A stretch of DNA of 64,000 nucleotides from NCBI GenBank assembly GCA_965220365.1, contig OZ244823.1, positions 3,100,001 through 3,164,000 of the forward strand, read 5' to 3'. Every line of letters begins with the position of its first letter. Within the stretch, counting starts at the first letter, position 1. Positions 34,308-44,128 of this stretch are shown one piece after another. The DNA is from Bin80 sp965220365. Lineage in GTDB: Bacteria > Bacteroidota > Rhodothermia > Rhodothermales > Bin80. A model generated the notes under the pieces. It made no database searches. It saw only the letters and a program-made list of their open reading frames with translations, and had not been told where the DNA came from. The position numbers and the translations under genes are program-made.

Positions 34308-35232
34308 ATGGCTGGATTTGAGAAAGCATACCGCAGTAGATTGACCTTTGGGGACATTATACGCCTTTACCCTGACGAAGCCTCGGCAACGGAATAGTTT
34401 GAATCAGTCTTTTGGTCGGATGGGCCAAATGTCCGCACCGCAAAGGAGAAAATACCTCTAGGGTTAATGGAGACACCGATGCGATGCCATTGCCATCCGT
34501 GTAAACGATATTTCAGCATACGAATAGGAACGCTACCGCAATCATCTGGACTTCCTTTATTCAAGTGGATTTGGATAATCTATCTTAAATTGGCGGCTCT
34601 CATAGGGGCTTCCAGTGTGAAGCTACATCAAAACCTCGATGTAATACAACGAACCACATGGTCCATGTTGCAACGAATTCGAAAAGCATTTGAACCAGTT
34701 CTTACAGCTGTCTCTGAAAGTCTAATTGAAGCAGATGAAACCTATATCGATGAATTGAAAAGAACAAATACTGGGACAAGAAATTGAAAGCAGGACGCGG
34801 AACAGTGGGTAAGAAAACCGTTACTGGATTGAAAAAACGCGAGACTGGTGAGATCCGTACCAGGATAGTCGAGAGTACAGACGGTCCTACCCTAAGGGCT
34901 TTGTATATGATAACACCAAACTTGGATCTATGGTTTGCACTAATGAATTCAGATCTTAGCTGGTACGGTTGACAGGGATCATGAAAATGCTAACCATTCC
35001 GCTGGTGAGTGGTTAAATGGCATGGCCCATACGAATGGAAAACTTCTGGTCTATGCTGAAATGGACCTACCATGGCAACTATCACCAGCTAAGCAATGAA
35101 CACCTTGATCGATGCGTGGAAGAGTTTGCGGGAAAGCACAATATCCGAGAGACGGACACGATGTCTCAAATGCAATATGTCGCTGCCTGCATGGTCGGGA
35201 AAAAACTCCTGTACAGAAACTTGATCGCCTAA
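34308..35232 (+). pseudogene. IS1595-type (ISXO2-like) transposase, decayed
   Basis: Recognisable in pieces: AGFEKAYRSRLTFGDIIR, a TAG, then RCHCHPCKRYFSIRIGTLPQ, PLFKWIWIIYLKLAALIGAS, EADETYIDE, LKAGRGTVGKKTVTGLKK, AHTN-like ENFWSMLKWTYHGNYHQLSN, DRCVEEFAGKHNIRETDT and a final MVGKKLLYRNLIA. At least one stop and two or more frame changes break it. Terminal repeats were not found with confidence. An old insertion at the border of the R-M pair. Confidence 0.85.
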
Positions 35233-35277
35233 TACTTGCTCCAACAGACACTGTCTAAGGATTATCAACTGAATACA

Positions 35278-36279
35278 ATGGCAAAGAACCAAAACCTTCA
35301 GGCTGCACAGCGGGCAAAGAATGATGAGTTTTACACTCAGCTCGGCGATATCAATAATGAATTGCAACATTATGGCCGTCACTTCAAAGGAAAAGTGATT
35401 TATTGCAACTGTGATGATCCACATGTAAGCAATTTCTTTCAGTATTTCTCACTAAAGTTTGAAACTCTGGAACTCAAGAAATTGATTACCACTTGTTACA
35501 AAAACCAGGAGATGGATCTATTTTCCCGGCATGAAACTGAGCGGGCGATTATGCTAGAATATGAAGGAGATCAGGACGGCAATCGTCGTGCTGACCCTGA
35601 GGAGATTGAAGTAACCCACCTGAAGGGGGATGGATGCTTCAAAAGTGCAGAATGTGTTGAATTGTTGAAGCAAGCAGACATTGTATGTACAAATCCCCCG
35701 TTCTCTCGCTTTCGGGAATATGTAGCCCAACTGACAGAATACGAAAAAAAGTTTTTGATTATTGGGAATATGAATGCTGTCACCTACAAGGAGATATTTC
35801 CGCTCATCAAGGCAAACAAGATGTGGTATGGACCGAGTATCTCCAGTGGAGACCGTGAGTTTGGAGTTCCAGATCACTATCCATTGACGGCATCCAGTTC
35901 CCGGATTGATGAACATGGGAATAGATTCATCCGAGTGAAGGGGGTGCGCTGGTTCACGAACCTAGACCATTACAAGCGCCACGAAGAACTGGTCTTATAC
36001 AAAGAGTATTCCCCAGAAGAGTATCCAAAGTACGACAACTATGATGCCATTGAGGTCAGCAAAACTAAGGAGATACCCAAAGACTACGATGGAGTGATGG
36101 GGATCCCAATTACCTTCCTGGATAAGTATAATCCAGAACAGTTTGAAATTATCGGAGCAACCGAAAGTGAGGGAAAAGATTTTTCATGTGGACTTTGGGA
36201 TCTTCGATCGAAGGTGGCGCAAGCAATGGTTAAAGGGCGACGTGTATACAAGCGCCTGTTTATCCGCCGTAAGAGATAA
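35278..36279 (+). CDS. EcoRI-family adenine DNA methyltransferase
   Basis: 333 residues from ATG 35278; the longer frame starting at 35236 lies partly over the transposase remnant. N-terminal AQRAKNDEFYTQLGDINNEL and the catalytic NPPF at 139-142 (IVCTNPPFSRFREY), then GNMNAVTYKEIFPLIKANKM. This is the EcoRI-methylase-like family found in many small R-M and phage loci; it methylates adenine. The next gene starts 4 nt later. Confidence 0.88.
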   Translation: MAKNQNLQAAQRAKNDEFYTQLGDINNELQHYGRHFKGKVIYCNCDDPHVSNFFQYFSLKFETLELKKLITTCYKNQEMDLFSRHETERAIMLEYEGDQDGNRRADPEEIEVTHLKGDGCFKSAECVELLKQADIVCTNPPFSRFREYVAQLTEYEKKFLIIGNMNAVTYKEIFPLIKANKMWYGPSISSGDREFGVPDHYPLTASSSRIDEHGNRFIRVKGVRWFTNLDHYKRHEELVLYKEYSPEEYPKYDNYDAIEVSKTKEIPKDYDGVMGIPITFLDKYNPEQFEIIGATESEGKDFSCGLWDLRSKVAQAMVKGRRVYKRLFIRRKR

Positions 36280-36283
36280 GTCA

Positions 36284-37408
36284 ATGAAAATTACTCCAGA
36301 GAAAATCACGGTCAGAGAACTGGTGGACGGTTACGAAGAAAGTCCAAATGATCGTGTCGTTGGGTGGGATGGAAAACTGGATATCCGTCCATCTTATCAG
36401 AGGGAATATATCCATGACAAGAATCCAGAATTCAAGGAGAATCTGATTAAGTCCGTTTACCATCAACTCCCGATCAATCTGGTCTACTTTGCCAAGATGG
36501 GAGAAAATGCTTATGAACTATTGGATGGGCAGCAACGAATACTCACCATCTGTAGATATGTATACGGGGTGCGGGACTTTCCTGTCGAACTGAACGAAAA
36601 GCCTTGTTATTTCAATCAATTGGAGGCAGATGGGAGTGCTGGACAGATTCTGGATTACGAAGTCCATGTCCATATCTGTGAAGGTGATGTAAAGGAATTA
36701 ATGGAATGGTTCCGTACAATCAATACTGGAGCACATAAACTGTCGGAGCAGGAACTGCGTAATTCATTTTATAACGGTCCTTGGGTAACGGATGCGAAGC
36801 GCTACTTTACTAAGCCAGGTGGGCAGGCGATTGTCTGTGGGAGATACATGACTGGAAAACGTGAACGTCAAGACCATCTAGAACAGATTATTCAGTGGCG
36901 GATTGGAAGTAAAAAGGATGAGGATATCTGCGCATTCATGGGAAAGCATCAACAGGATCCAGACGCGAAAGAACTTAGGGCATATTTCGAAGAGATAGAT
37001 GCATGGATACTGTGGCTTTTTGAGGAAGACAGGTCACTTCGGGGGATAGACTGGGGGAGATTACACCGAGAGTATTCTGAGCGTAATTATGATCCTGAAT
37101 ACACCAAAGAACGTGCAAAGGAGTTGCTGGATGATTATGAAGTAAAAGCAAAGAGTGGAGTGTATGAATATATTCTATCTGGGGAGATTGAGGAGAAACA
37201 TCTGAATCTGCGGACATTTGACAAAGCAGTAAAGAAAAAAATCTGGATCAAGCAAGGAAGGATATGTCCTCCTTGCCAGAAAGCTGTAAGTCTACGAGAC
37301 TCTCATGCAGATCACATCAAGCCCTGGTCAAAGGGCGGCACGACCGAACCAGAGAACTGTCAGGTGCTATGTATTCGATGCAATTTGTCTAAATCCAACA
37401 AACAATGA
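36284..37408 (+). CDS. DUF262-HNH nuclease
   Basis: 374 residues from ATG 36284, chosen because the frame before it overlaps the methyltransferase. DUF262 (ParB/GmrS-like) motifs PSYQRE (36-41) and DGQQR (81-85), with WFRTINTGAHKLSEQELRNS, and a C-terminal HNH domain (325-374) with Cys328, Cys331, Cys363 and Cys366 and the DSHADHIKPWSKGG motif. It pairs with the adenine methyltransferase as a possible restriction enzyme. HNH residues look intact. Confidence 0.9.
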   Translation: MKITPEKITVRELVDGYEESPNDRVVGWDGKLDIRPSYQREYIHDKNPEFKENLIKSVYHQLPINLVYFAKMGENAYELLDGQQRILTICRYVYGVRDFPVELNEKPCYFNQLEADGSAGQILDYEVHVHICEGDVKELMEWFRTINTGAHKLSEQELRNSFYNGPWVTDAKRYFTKPGGQAIVCGRYMTGKRERQDHLEQIIQWRIGSKKDEDICAFMGKHQQDPDAKELRAYFEEIDAWILWLFEEDRSLRGIDWGRLHREYSERNYDPEYTKERAKELLDDYEVKAKSGVYEYILSGEIEEKHLNLRTFDKAVKKKIWIKQGRICPPCQKAVSLRDSHADHIKPWSKGGTTEPENCQVLCIRCNLSKSNKQ

Positions 37409-37721
37409 ACAAGAAGTAACTAACGAAATCAGAGATTCAAGCGGAGTTCGATCGAGCCATGAATACCCCTAGTCCGAACCTTCACTACCGAGGGGCTTAC
37501 ACCTGTTGAGCTACTACAGCGCAATGTGAAATCCGCACCAAAACAGGAAGCGAAAACGGCAAAATCGGACGCTCAAACCGAGTCCGAGTTATAGTTAAGC
37601 ACATAATGACCCTAGACAAAGTCCTTCAAGGTCAATTGACTGCAATCAGGAGACACCATGCCCTTGATGAATCGCTACCTAGGGATTTCCTGCCGTCCAG
37701 GTCGGACGATTAGTTGAGGAC
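37409..37721. other. Gap with a possible C-terminal gene fragment
   Basis: 313 bp. In one plus frame, GLTPVELLQRNVKSAPKQEA followed by KTAKSDAQTESEL ends at a TAG near 37592. The sequence looks like a protein tail, but no start or family was found. Likely junk left at the island edge. Confidence 0.3.
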
Positions 37722-39095
37722 TCACTCGGCGAGAGACGCATGCAACACATCCAGTGATGCGCAAAGCGTGTCCACCAGAAACTCTACCTCCTCTGCTGTG
37801 AGAATCAGCGGTGGCGAAATCCCAATCGTATTCCCCATCGCCCGCAGAATTAAACCCCGACGGATAGCTTCCGCACGGAGTTTTACACCCATCTCATCAG
37901 AAGCGGGAAATGGCTCCCGCGTATCCTTGTCAGCAACAAGCTCAACACCCGCAACCATCCCTATGCCACGTACCTCTCCAACAAGCGGATGCGGGGCCAC
38001 ACGCTCTCGCAGTCCCTCCTGAAGCAAAGGGCCAACCGTGCAGACATGAGACAGGATATCGTCCTCCTCATAGATTTTCAAACACTCCAGTGCCACAGCA
38101 GCAGATACAGGATGCCCCGTGTACGTCATGCCGTGGGCAAAAACACCAACCTGATCACTCCCGGACTCCAGTGCATCATACACCTTCTGGTTTACCATGA
38201 CTCCAGAGATTGGTAGATAGGAGGCAGAAAGTGCTTTGGCCGTGATCAGCATATCTGGTTGCATACCAACCGTCTGACTTCCCCACATATTACCCGTCCG
38301 GCCAAACCCGCAGATCACCTCATCTGCAACCAAGAGTACATCATGTTTCTTCAGCACACGCTGGATCTCCTCGAAATAACCTTCCGGTGGAAGAATTACG
38401 CCTCCAACTCCCATGATAGGCTCTGCAAAAAATGCAGCAACCGTTTCCGGGCCCTCCTCTATGATCTGAGCGTCCAACTCTGAAGCTAAGCGGCTGCTGA
38501 ATTCCCTCTCCGATTCGCCCTCGTGAGCAAACCGGTAGTAATGAGGTTTGGCAGTATGCAGGAAGCCTGGAAGAGGGAGATCAAACAGCTTATGGTTCTT
38601 GGGCAATCCAGTCAGGCTAGAAGATGCAATCAGCGAACCATGATATGCATCCTGCCGGGCAATAATCTTTTTCTTCTGTGTACGGCCAAGTGCATTATTG
38701 AGAAACCAGATCATCTTGACGGCCGAGTCTATGGCCTCTGATCCAGAGTTCGCAAAGAATACCCTAGCCATGGGAACCGGAGCTAACCGGAGCAACTCTT
38801 TTGCCAGAGCAATACCAGGCGGATGACTCGCCGAAGCAAACATGTGCATAAAGGGCAGTTTCTGTAACTGCCGATATGCAGCATCCACCAGACGCTGTTC
38901 ACTGAATCCAAGCGATGCTGACCACAACCCCGCTATACCTTCCAGGAGACGATTGCCATGCTCATCATAGACCCAGGCTCCCTCCCCATGCGTAAATACC
39001 ATGGGCTCGTGGGTCCCCAATGCAGTGAAGGGGTGCAAAACAGACGAACGGTCCTGCAGTGAGACTGCAGTCAGCTTCGATTCCGATGTAGCCAT
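37722..39095 (-). CDS. Class III PLP aminotransferase
   Basis: 457 residues. FANSGSEAIDSAVKM near 114-128, QDAYHGSLIASSSLTG, Asp258 in VADEVICGFGRTG and the PLP Lys287 in ITAKALSASYLP. The shape matches the omega-amino acid:pyruvate (beta-alanine/GABA-type) transaminases rather than HemL or ArgD. Substrate cannot be fixed from sequence. It follows a gap from the STAS gene on the same strand. Confidence 0.88.
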   Translation of the reverse strand: MATSESKLTAVSLQDRSSVLHPFTALGTHEPMVFTHGEGAWVYDEHGNRLLEGIAGLWSASLGFSEQRLVDAAYRQLQKLPFMHMFASASHPPGIALAKELLRLAPVPMARVFFANSGSEAIDSAVKMIWFLNNALGRTQKKKIIARQDAYHGSLIASSSLTGLPKNHKLFDLPLPGFLHTAKPHYYRFAHEGESEREFSSRLASELDAQIIEEGPETVAAFFAEPIMGVGGVILPPEGYFEEIQRVLKKHDVLLVADEVICGFGRTGNMWGSQTVGMQPDMLITAKALSASYLPISGVMVNQKVYDALESGSDQVGVFAHGMTYTGHPVSAAVALECLKIYEEDDILSHVCTVGPLLQEGLRERVAPHPLVGEVRGIGMVAGVELVADKDTREPFPASDEMGVKLRAEAIRRGLILRAMGNTIGISPPLILTAEEVEFLVDTLCASLDVLHASLAE

Positions 39096-39149
39096 AGTTC
39101 AAACGCCTTACGCTCTAGAAACGTATGTACACAGAGAAATACTCGAAGC

Positions 39150-39485
39150 TTACAGGGCCTCTCTCGCCTGATCAAGCGTCTTAGATATCTTTATGATCTG
39201 AGTAAATCCACTGATCTCAAAAACCTCCTGTACCGCAGAAGACAAACCACAGATCAAGAACTGTCTGGGGGCACTATACAATTTGGCCAACTCAAGCACA
39301 ACCCGAAGCCCCGCACTACTGATGTAATCAAGGTCGGTAAAATCCAGAATCAAGGCACGATCATCTTCCACAAGCTCTCCAGCAACCGTCTCCTTGAATA
39401 ACAGTGCATTGCGGCTGTCTACCCGACCATTGAGTATTGCAACCCTGATACCATCCTCAAATTCCCAAGTTATATTAAGACTCAT
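39150..39485 (-). CDS. STAS-domain anti-sigma factor antagonist
   Basis: 111 residues, one STAS domain. DFTDLDYISSAGLRVVLELA carries the phosphorylatable Ser (Ser56/57). The family switches anti-sigma kinases in the SpoIIAA/RsbV manner. No kinase or sigma gene is adjacent. Confidence 0.88.
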   Translation of the reverse strand: MSLNITWEFEDGIRVAILNGRVDSRNALLFKETVAGELVEDDRALILDFTDLDYISSAGLRVVLELAKLYSAPRQFLICGLSSAVQEVFEISGFTQIIKISKTLDQAREAL

Positions 39486-39649
39486 AATAATTTACTGATC
39501 TAAATCAAAGACAAAATAGACACAAGCTCCACCCACTACTCGTGAAGTAGCACGAAAAACATGATGCACATCCCCATCCTAGCACTGAACCCCTTAGGCC
39601 AACCTTTGTTGCACTACGGGGAGTTGTTATATACTGATCCCTGAGTAAA

Positions 39650-41416
39650 TTGATGACGAAGTCTCAGTATCTAGTTACAGCACGTAAATACCGCCCACAG
39701 CGTTTTAGGGAGCTCGTGGCACAGGAACATGTTGCGCAGGCACTCATCAATGCTCTCAGACTGGGACGGATTGCTCATGCCTACCTCTTTACTGGTCCCC
39801 GTGGTGTTGGAAAAACGACCGCTGCCAGAATTCTTGCCAAGGCGATCAATTGCACGGGCAACCAGGGTGACGAAGTTGAACCCTGCCTGAACTGCCCTTC
39901 GTGTGATGACTTCGAAACACAGCGAAGCCTGAGCATCTTTGAGATTGATGCCGCATCCAATAATAAGGTGGAGGATATCCGGGATCTACGTGAAAACGTT
40001 CGGATCCTGCCACAGGGAGGTCGCCGCAAGGTCTACATCATTGATGAAGTGCACATGCTCAGCAACGCAGCCTTTAATGCACTCCTGAAAACCCTGGAGG
40101 AACCACCCCCACATGTGCTGTTCATTTTTGCTACCACAGAACCTCATAAAGTTCTTCCAACCATCCTCTCCCGCTGTCAACGTTTTGACTTTCGGCGTAT
40201 CCCCACAAATGAGATCGTCCGTCACTTAACGACCATCTGCAAAAGCGAAGAGATCACAGCGGATGAAGATTCACTCCACTTGATTGCCAATAAGGGAGAC
40301 GGTGCTCTGCGCGATGCGATGAGCGTCTTTGATCAAGCAGTTGCTCTCTGCGGATCAAACTTGGATTATTCCACACTGGCAGATGCCTTACGTGTCGTGG
40401 ATGTGGACCTGTATTTCGAGGCTACCCGGTACATCACTGAAAAGGCAACGGGGGCCATTCTCAGCCTTGCTGAACGAATTATCTCGGACGGATACGATAT
40501 CAGGGAATTTCTTGGTGGCCTGGCAGAGCATGTGCGCAATCTATTGATCACGATTACTCTGGGGGAGACTGCGCTGGTTGATGTAAGCAAGAAACTCAGA
40601 GGTCGTTATACCGAGGCAGTCAAAGGGTTCACAGAAACCACGCTCCTTCGGCTGCTAATGGTGATTGACGAAACTCAGGCCAGGCTTCCAGTGTCTACAT
40701 CACCGCGACTGGCAGTAGAACTGGCACTCGCCAAAATGACACACCTGGGAGAGAGTGTCGACCTGTCTGAAGCTCTGGAACAGATTCGTCGACTTGAGCA
40801 TGCAGGGCAAGGCTCACAGCCAACGCACGCACCTCAAGCACCTGCCAAAACGCCAAGTCAACCGGCACCGACGCGCTCCGCTCCTCAAAAGAGCAAGCCC
40901 CCAGATCCGCCAGAGACTCCCAAAACCCAGCGCTCCAGTGAATCTCCTGCTTCTGCGGCACTTGGGGGTAAGCCGGCCTTGGAGCAACGAAAAAAAAAAC
41001 CTGAAAACCGCCAACCTGTTGAACCATCCCGCGCGCCTGTAGAGGCCCATGCGGATCTTCAAGAGAGCTGGAACCTCGTCCTGAAAACGGTGGAACAGCG
41101 CTCCGATGTACCGGCAATCCGCACACTGCAGAATTCGATTGTCCTCGGAGTGCGTGATCAATGCCTAGAAATTGCGGTACGTGATGACATCCACCGCACC
41201 GTTGCAAAGAATGGAGAAGAGGCCATCACGGAAGCGATAAAGTCACAACCTGAACTGGCAAATATGCGTGTGAAATTCGTGGTAAACCCTGATGTGTTTC
41301 CATCTGCAGAAACAGACCTGGATGCCGAGTTTCAGGAACTCAAGGCAAAAATCCCGGCCCTGAAACAACTGGATGATGCCTTTGGGCTTCGTTTGGTTCA
41401 TGCCCCTACATTCTAA
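39650..41416 (+). CDS. dnaX: DNA polymerase III subunits tau and gamma
   Basis: 588 residues as full-length tau. Walker A GPRGVGKT (49-56), zinc cysteines Cys68, Cys79, Cys82 and Cys85, Walker B IDEVHML (131-137) and the SRC sensor (174-176) of the clamp-loader AAA+ domain, then a Pro-rich linker and a C-terminal tau domain. An A10 run at 40990-40999, in codons 447-450, is followed in the -1 frame by ACC then TGA, which would yield a 451-residue gamma. It leads the dnaX-ybaB-recR cluster. Confidence 0.95.
   Translation: MMTKSQYLVTARKYRPQRFRELVAQEHVAQALINALRLGRIAHAYLFTGPRGVGKTTAARILAKAINCTGNQGDEVEPCLNCPSCDDFETQRSLSIFEIDAASNNKVEDIRDLRENVRILPQGGRRKVYIIDEVHMLSNAAFNALLKTLEEPPPHVLFIFATTEPHKVLPTILSRCQRFDFRRIPTNEIVRHLTTICKSEEITADEDSLHLIANKGDGALRDAMSVFDQAVALCGSNLDYSTLADALRVVDVDLYFEATRYITEKATGAILSLAERIISDGYDIREFLGGLAEHVRNLLITITLGETALVDVSKKLRGRYTEAVKGFTETTLLRLLMVIDETQARLPVSTSPRLAVELALAKMTHLGESVDLSEALEQIRRLEHAGQGSQPTHAPQAPAKTPSQPAPTRSAPQKSKPPDPPETPKTQRSSESPASAALGGKPALEQRKKKPENRQPVEPSRAPVEAHADLQESWNLVLKTVEQRSDVPAIRTLQNSIVLGVRDQCLEIAVRDDIHRTVAKNGEEAITEAIKSQPELANMRVKFVVNPDVFPSAETDLDAEFQELKAKIPALKQLDDAFGLRLVHAPTF
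40981..41004 (+). promoter_or_regulatory. Candidate dnaX slippage site (GGAG, A10, -1 stop)
   Basis: GGAG (40981-40984) precedes an A10 run (40990-40999); the -1 frame reads ACC then TGA at 41002-41004. E. coli dnaX uses a Shine-Dalgarno stimulator plus A AAA AAG with a TGA one codon on. Thermus uses a long A run and transcript slippage. Either would make a truncated gamma here. Confidence 0.65.
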
Positions 41417-41436
41417 CTATCAAACCGGAGGAAGAT

Positions 41437-41757
41437 ATGCTCAATATGCTCAAACAAGTGGCCGACATGAAAAACCAGATCGGCAAAGTACGAGAGATCA
41501 TGCAGCGAGTCACCGCTACGGCAGAAGCCGGTGGCGGCATGGTCAAAGTGACCGCGAACGGGAATCAGCGGATCCTCAAGATCGAACTGGACCCTGAGAT
41601 TGTTGACCCAAACGATATGGAGATGCTGAGTGATCTGATTATTGCCGGTGTCAACAAAGCACTCGACGAAGCTGCTGAAGCTGGGCAGAATGAGCTGCGT
41701 GACCAAGCCGACAGCTTCCTGCCCAAAGACATGGATCTCTCGAAATTCGGCCTCTAA
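41437..41757 (+). CDS. ybaB: YbaB/EbfC nucleoid-associated protein
   Basis: 106 residues, small helical-beta dimer family: LKQVADMKNQIGKVREIMQR, then MVKVTANGNQRILKIELDPE and DLIIAGVNKALDEAAEAGQN. Binds DNA and lies between dnaX and recR, the usual conserved order. It is 20 nt from dnaX and 3 nt from recR. Confidence 0.92.
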   Translation: MLNMLKQVADMKNQIGKVREIMQRVTATAEAGGGMVKVTANGNQRILKIELDPEIVDPNDMEMLSDLIIAGVNKALDEAAEAGQNELRDQADSFLPKDMDLSKFGL

Positions 41758-41760
41758 TCC

Positions 41761-42384
41761 ATGCACTTCGCTTCAGAATCCGTCGAAATTCTGATTGAAC
41801 AGTTCTCCAAGCTCCCAACTATCGGCCGCAAGAGTGCGCAGCGACTTGCTGCACATATTCTCAAGATTCCGAAAGAGGAGGTTGCTCAACTGGCGAATGC
41901 CTTGCTGGAGGCGAAAGAGCGCGTACGAGAATGTAGTATCTGCGGGGCTTTGACCGATACAAAGACCTGCATTTTCTGCAGATCTCCGAAACGGGACTCA
42001 AGAGTTGTATGCGTGGTTCAAGACTCCGAAGATATTGTTGCACTTGAGCGCACAGGAGAGTACCGTGGTGGATATCATGTCCTGGGGGGAGTGATCTCCC
42101 CATTAGATGGGATTGGTCCCGATGACCTCAATATCCGCAAGCTGATTGAACGGATCGGTGCACCTGATTCAGAGATAACCGAACTGATCCTTGCCGTCAG
42201 TCCCACTGTGGAAGGAGACACCACTGCACTCTACCTGACCCAACTGCTGGAGCCGTTCCCCATCAAAATCACCCGCTTGGCACGAGGCATTCCCGTTGGC
42301 CTTACCCTCACTTACGCGGATGAAGCAACCCTATCCCGGGCGATTGCCGGACGAAATACCATCTCGAAGCCACGAGAGGAGTAA
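41761..42384 (+). CDS. recR: Recombination mediator RecR
   Basis: 207 residues, typical length. Helix-hairpin-helix LPTIGRKSAQRLAAHI, zinc finger with Cys58, Cys61, Cys70 and Cys73 (CSICGALTDTKTCIFC), and the Toprim domain (VVCVVQDSEDIVALERTGEY; VSPTVEGDTTALYL). Works with RecO/RecF in gap repair. The 3' end overlaps the convergent symporter gene by 54 bp. Confidence 0.95.
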   Translation: MHFASESVEILIEQFSKLPTIGRKSAQRLAAHILKIPKEEVAQLANALLEAKERVRECSICGALTDTKTCIFCRSPKRDSRVVCVVQDSEDIVALERTGEYRGGYHVLGGVISPLDGIGPDDLNIRKLIERIGAPDSEITELILAVSPTVEGDTTALYLTQLLEPFPIKITRLARGIPVGLTLTYADEATLSRAIAGRNTISKPREE

Positions 42385-44004
42385 ACCGACGGAAACGACC
42401 GTCAGTGCCCCGATCACATTGTGCCATAAAAATGACACCTCAGGGGCCAGAAAATTGACTGCTGCGACCGCACTCATTCCCGCAATCAGACCATAAAAAG
42501 CTCCAACGCCACGCCCCCTCGGAATCATTGCCAGAATAAAAACACCCAGGATGGAGCCATAAAAAAATGATCCAAATCGATTGACAACCTCGATCAAAGA
42601 CCCTAGTGTCGCTGCAAATGTGGCGACAAAGCATGCAAATAGCCCCCAAAAACCGGTAGCAAGTTTGCTCACCCACAACATATGCTTCTCTGGAGCATTC
42701 GGGCGAATCCATCTCCGATAGAAGTCAATAACCGTTGTCGTTGACAGCGAATTGAGCTCCGAAGAAATGCTCGACATCGCAGCGGCCATGATTGCTGCAA
42801 TAAAGAGCCCCGTCAGCCCTAAAGGAAGAACATCCAAAGCAAACCGGGGCATGATGTAGTTCACATCTCTGACCGACTCGTTCCCCGTCGCCTCGCGCGC
42901 AAGTTCCAGTGCATCATTTCGAAGGCTGCCTACGGCATCTTCGTGTACTTCCAGCTGCTCGGAGGCTCCCGGCAAACCTGCTGCAACCGCCTCGGCAGCT
43001 TCTGTCCGTGCCATGAACTCGGCACTGTATCGCGTTTCCAATTCGGCATACGCTTCCGGAGCATAATTACGTACCGACTCTTCATGGGCGGGGTTATACA
43101 GAAGTGGTGGAGCTTGAAAGAGATAAAACACAAATACCAGAACCCCGATGAGCAGTACAAGTGATTGAAGCGGAATCTTCCAGTAGGCACTCATCAGCAG
43201 AGATCGACGAGCCTCTGTAACCGAGCGGGCCGCTAAATATCGCTGTACCTGACTCTGATCGGTTCCAAAATAAGAGAGCATCAAAAACGTCCCCCCCAAG
43301 AGTCCAGACCAGAATGTATAGGTCTCGGTGAGTGTAAACGAAAAATCGAATACCTGCAGCCGACCTGTCGCACCCGCAATCTGAAGTGCATCATGGGGAT
43401 TCACCGGCATTTTCACCAGCAGTACAACCACAACAACCGCCAGCGAGAGCACGATCAGAATCATTTGCTTAACGTCGGCCCACGCAACCGCCTGAATACC
43501 ACCAAACATGGTGTACAGGACGGTCGGGACTCCGATCACGGCAACGCTTAGCGTGAGATCCCAGCCAAATACTGCAGCCATCACTACAGCCGGCGCCGCC
43601 AGTATGGTCCCGCAACTCATGCCGCGCGACATCAAAAACAGAAAACTGGTAAGCGATCGAGTTCCCGCCCCAAATCGCCGCTCCAAGTACTCATACGCGG
43701 TATACACGCCACTACGATGCAAAAATGGAACGAGCGTGACCCCCAGAATCACCATGGCCAGAGGCAAACCAAAATAAAACTGGATAAAGCGGATCCCATC
43801 CGTTGCCCCCTGCCCTGTCGTGCCAATCATCGTCACGGCAGAGAGTTGGGTCGCCATGACCGAAAGGCCAACCGCCCACCAGGGCAAACTTTGGTTCGCC
43901 AGAAAATACCCCCGGAGACGATCCGTATCCCTGGAACGACGTAAACCGTCCCACAAGACATAGGCGAGATAGGCTACAACAATGAGCCAATTAACCAGAT
44001 GCAT
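42331..44004 (-). CDS. Sodium:solute symporter (SSS family)
   Basis: 557 residues with about 13 TM helices. N-terminal FLANQSLPWWAVGLSVMATQ, GIRFIQFYFGLPLAMVIL, RFGAGTRSLTSFLFLMSRGM and FAAIMAAAMSSISSELNSLS-type segments are SSS signatures. An extra soluble stretch between helices (near residues 310-385) contains acidic helices. The substrate is unknown. A 38-codon membrane peptide gene starts upstream and ends 3 nt before this start. Confidence 0.88.
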   Translation of the reverse strand: MHLVNWLIVVAYLAYVLWDGLRRSRDTDRLRGYFLANQSLPWWAVGLSVMATQLSAVTMIGTTGQGATDGIRFIQFYFGLPLAMVILGVTLVPFLHRSGVYTAYEYLERRFGAGTRSLTSFLFLMSRGMSCGTILAAPAVVMAAVFGWDLTLSVAVIGVPTVLYTMFGGIQAVAWADVKQMILIVLSLAVVVVVLLVKMPVNPHDALQIAGATGRLQVFDFSFTLTETYTFWSGLLGGTFLMLSYFGTDQSQVQRYLAARSVTEARRSLLMSAYWKIPLQSLVLLIGVLVFVFYLFQAPPLLYNPAHEESVRNYAPEAYAELETRYSAEFMARTEAAEAVAAGLPGASEQLEVHEDAVGSLRNDALELAREATGNESVRDVNYIMPRFALDVLPLGLTGLFIAAIMAAAMSSISSELNSLSTTTVIDFYRRWIRPNAPEKHMLWVSKLATGFWGLFACFVATFAATLGSLIEVVNRFGSFFYGSILGVFILAMIPRGRGVGAFYGLIAGMSAVAAVNFLAPEVSFLWHNVIGALTVVSVGLLLSWLRDGISSGNRPG

Positions 44005-44007
44005 CGG

Positions 44008-44124
44008 CTAGTTGTACAATGAATGCAGAAGCCACAGAAACATCATCACCACCGCCTGTGCGGCAAACACACGGATCAGTGTTTGTACAAACGGTCCCCT
44101 GGATTCCTGATTCGCTTCGGTCAT
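44008..44124 (-). CDS. Small one-TM protein, probable symporter partner
   Basis: 38 residues read by eye: a polar N-terminus (MTEANQESRGPFVQTLIRV) then a hydrophobic helix (FAAQAVVMMFLWLLHSLYN). It starts at 44124, 4 nt after the SDR stop, and its stop lies 3 nt before the symporter start, so it fits tightly in the operon. Small membrane subunits accompany some SSS and related transporters. Length and position support it; the family is not recognised. Confidence 0.55.
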   Translation of the reverse strand: MTEANQESRGPFVQTLIRVFAAQAVVMMFLWLLHSLYN

Positions 44125-44128
44125 TGGA

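Noticed and set aside
41373..41597. Plus-strand frame over ybaB
   Set aside because: Alternative frame of ybaB and the dnaX end; ybaB itself is well supported.
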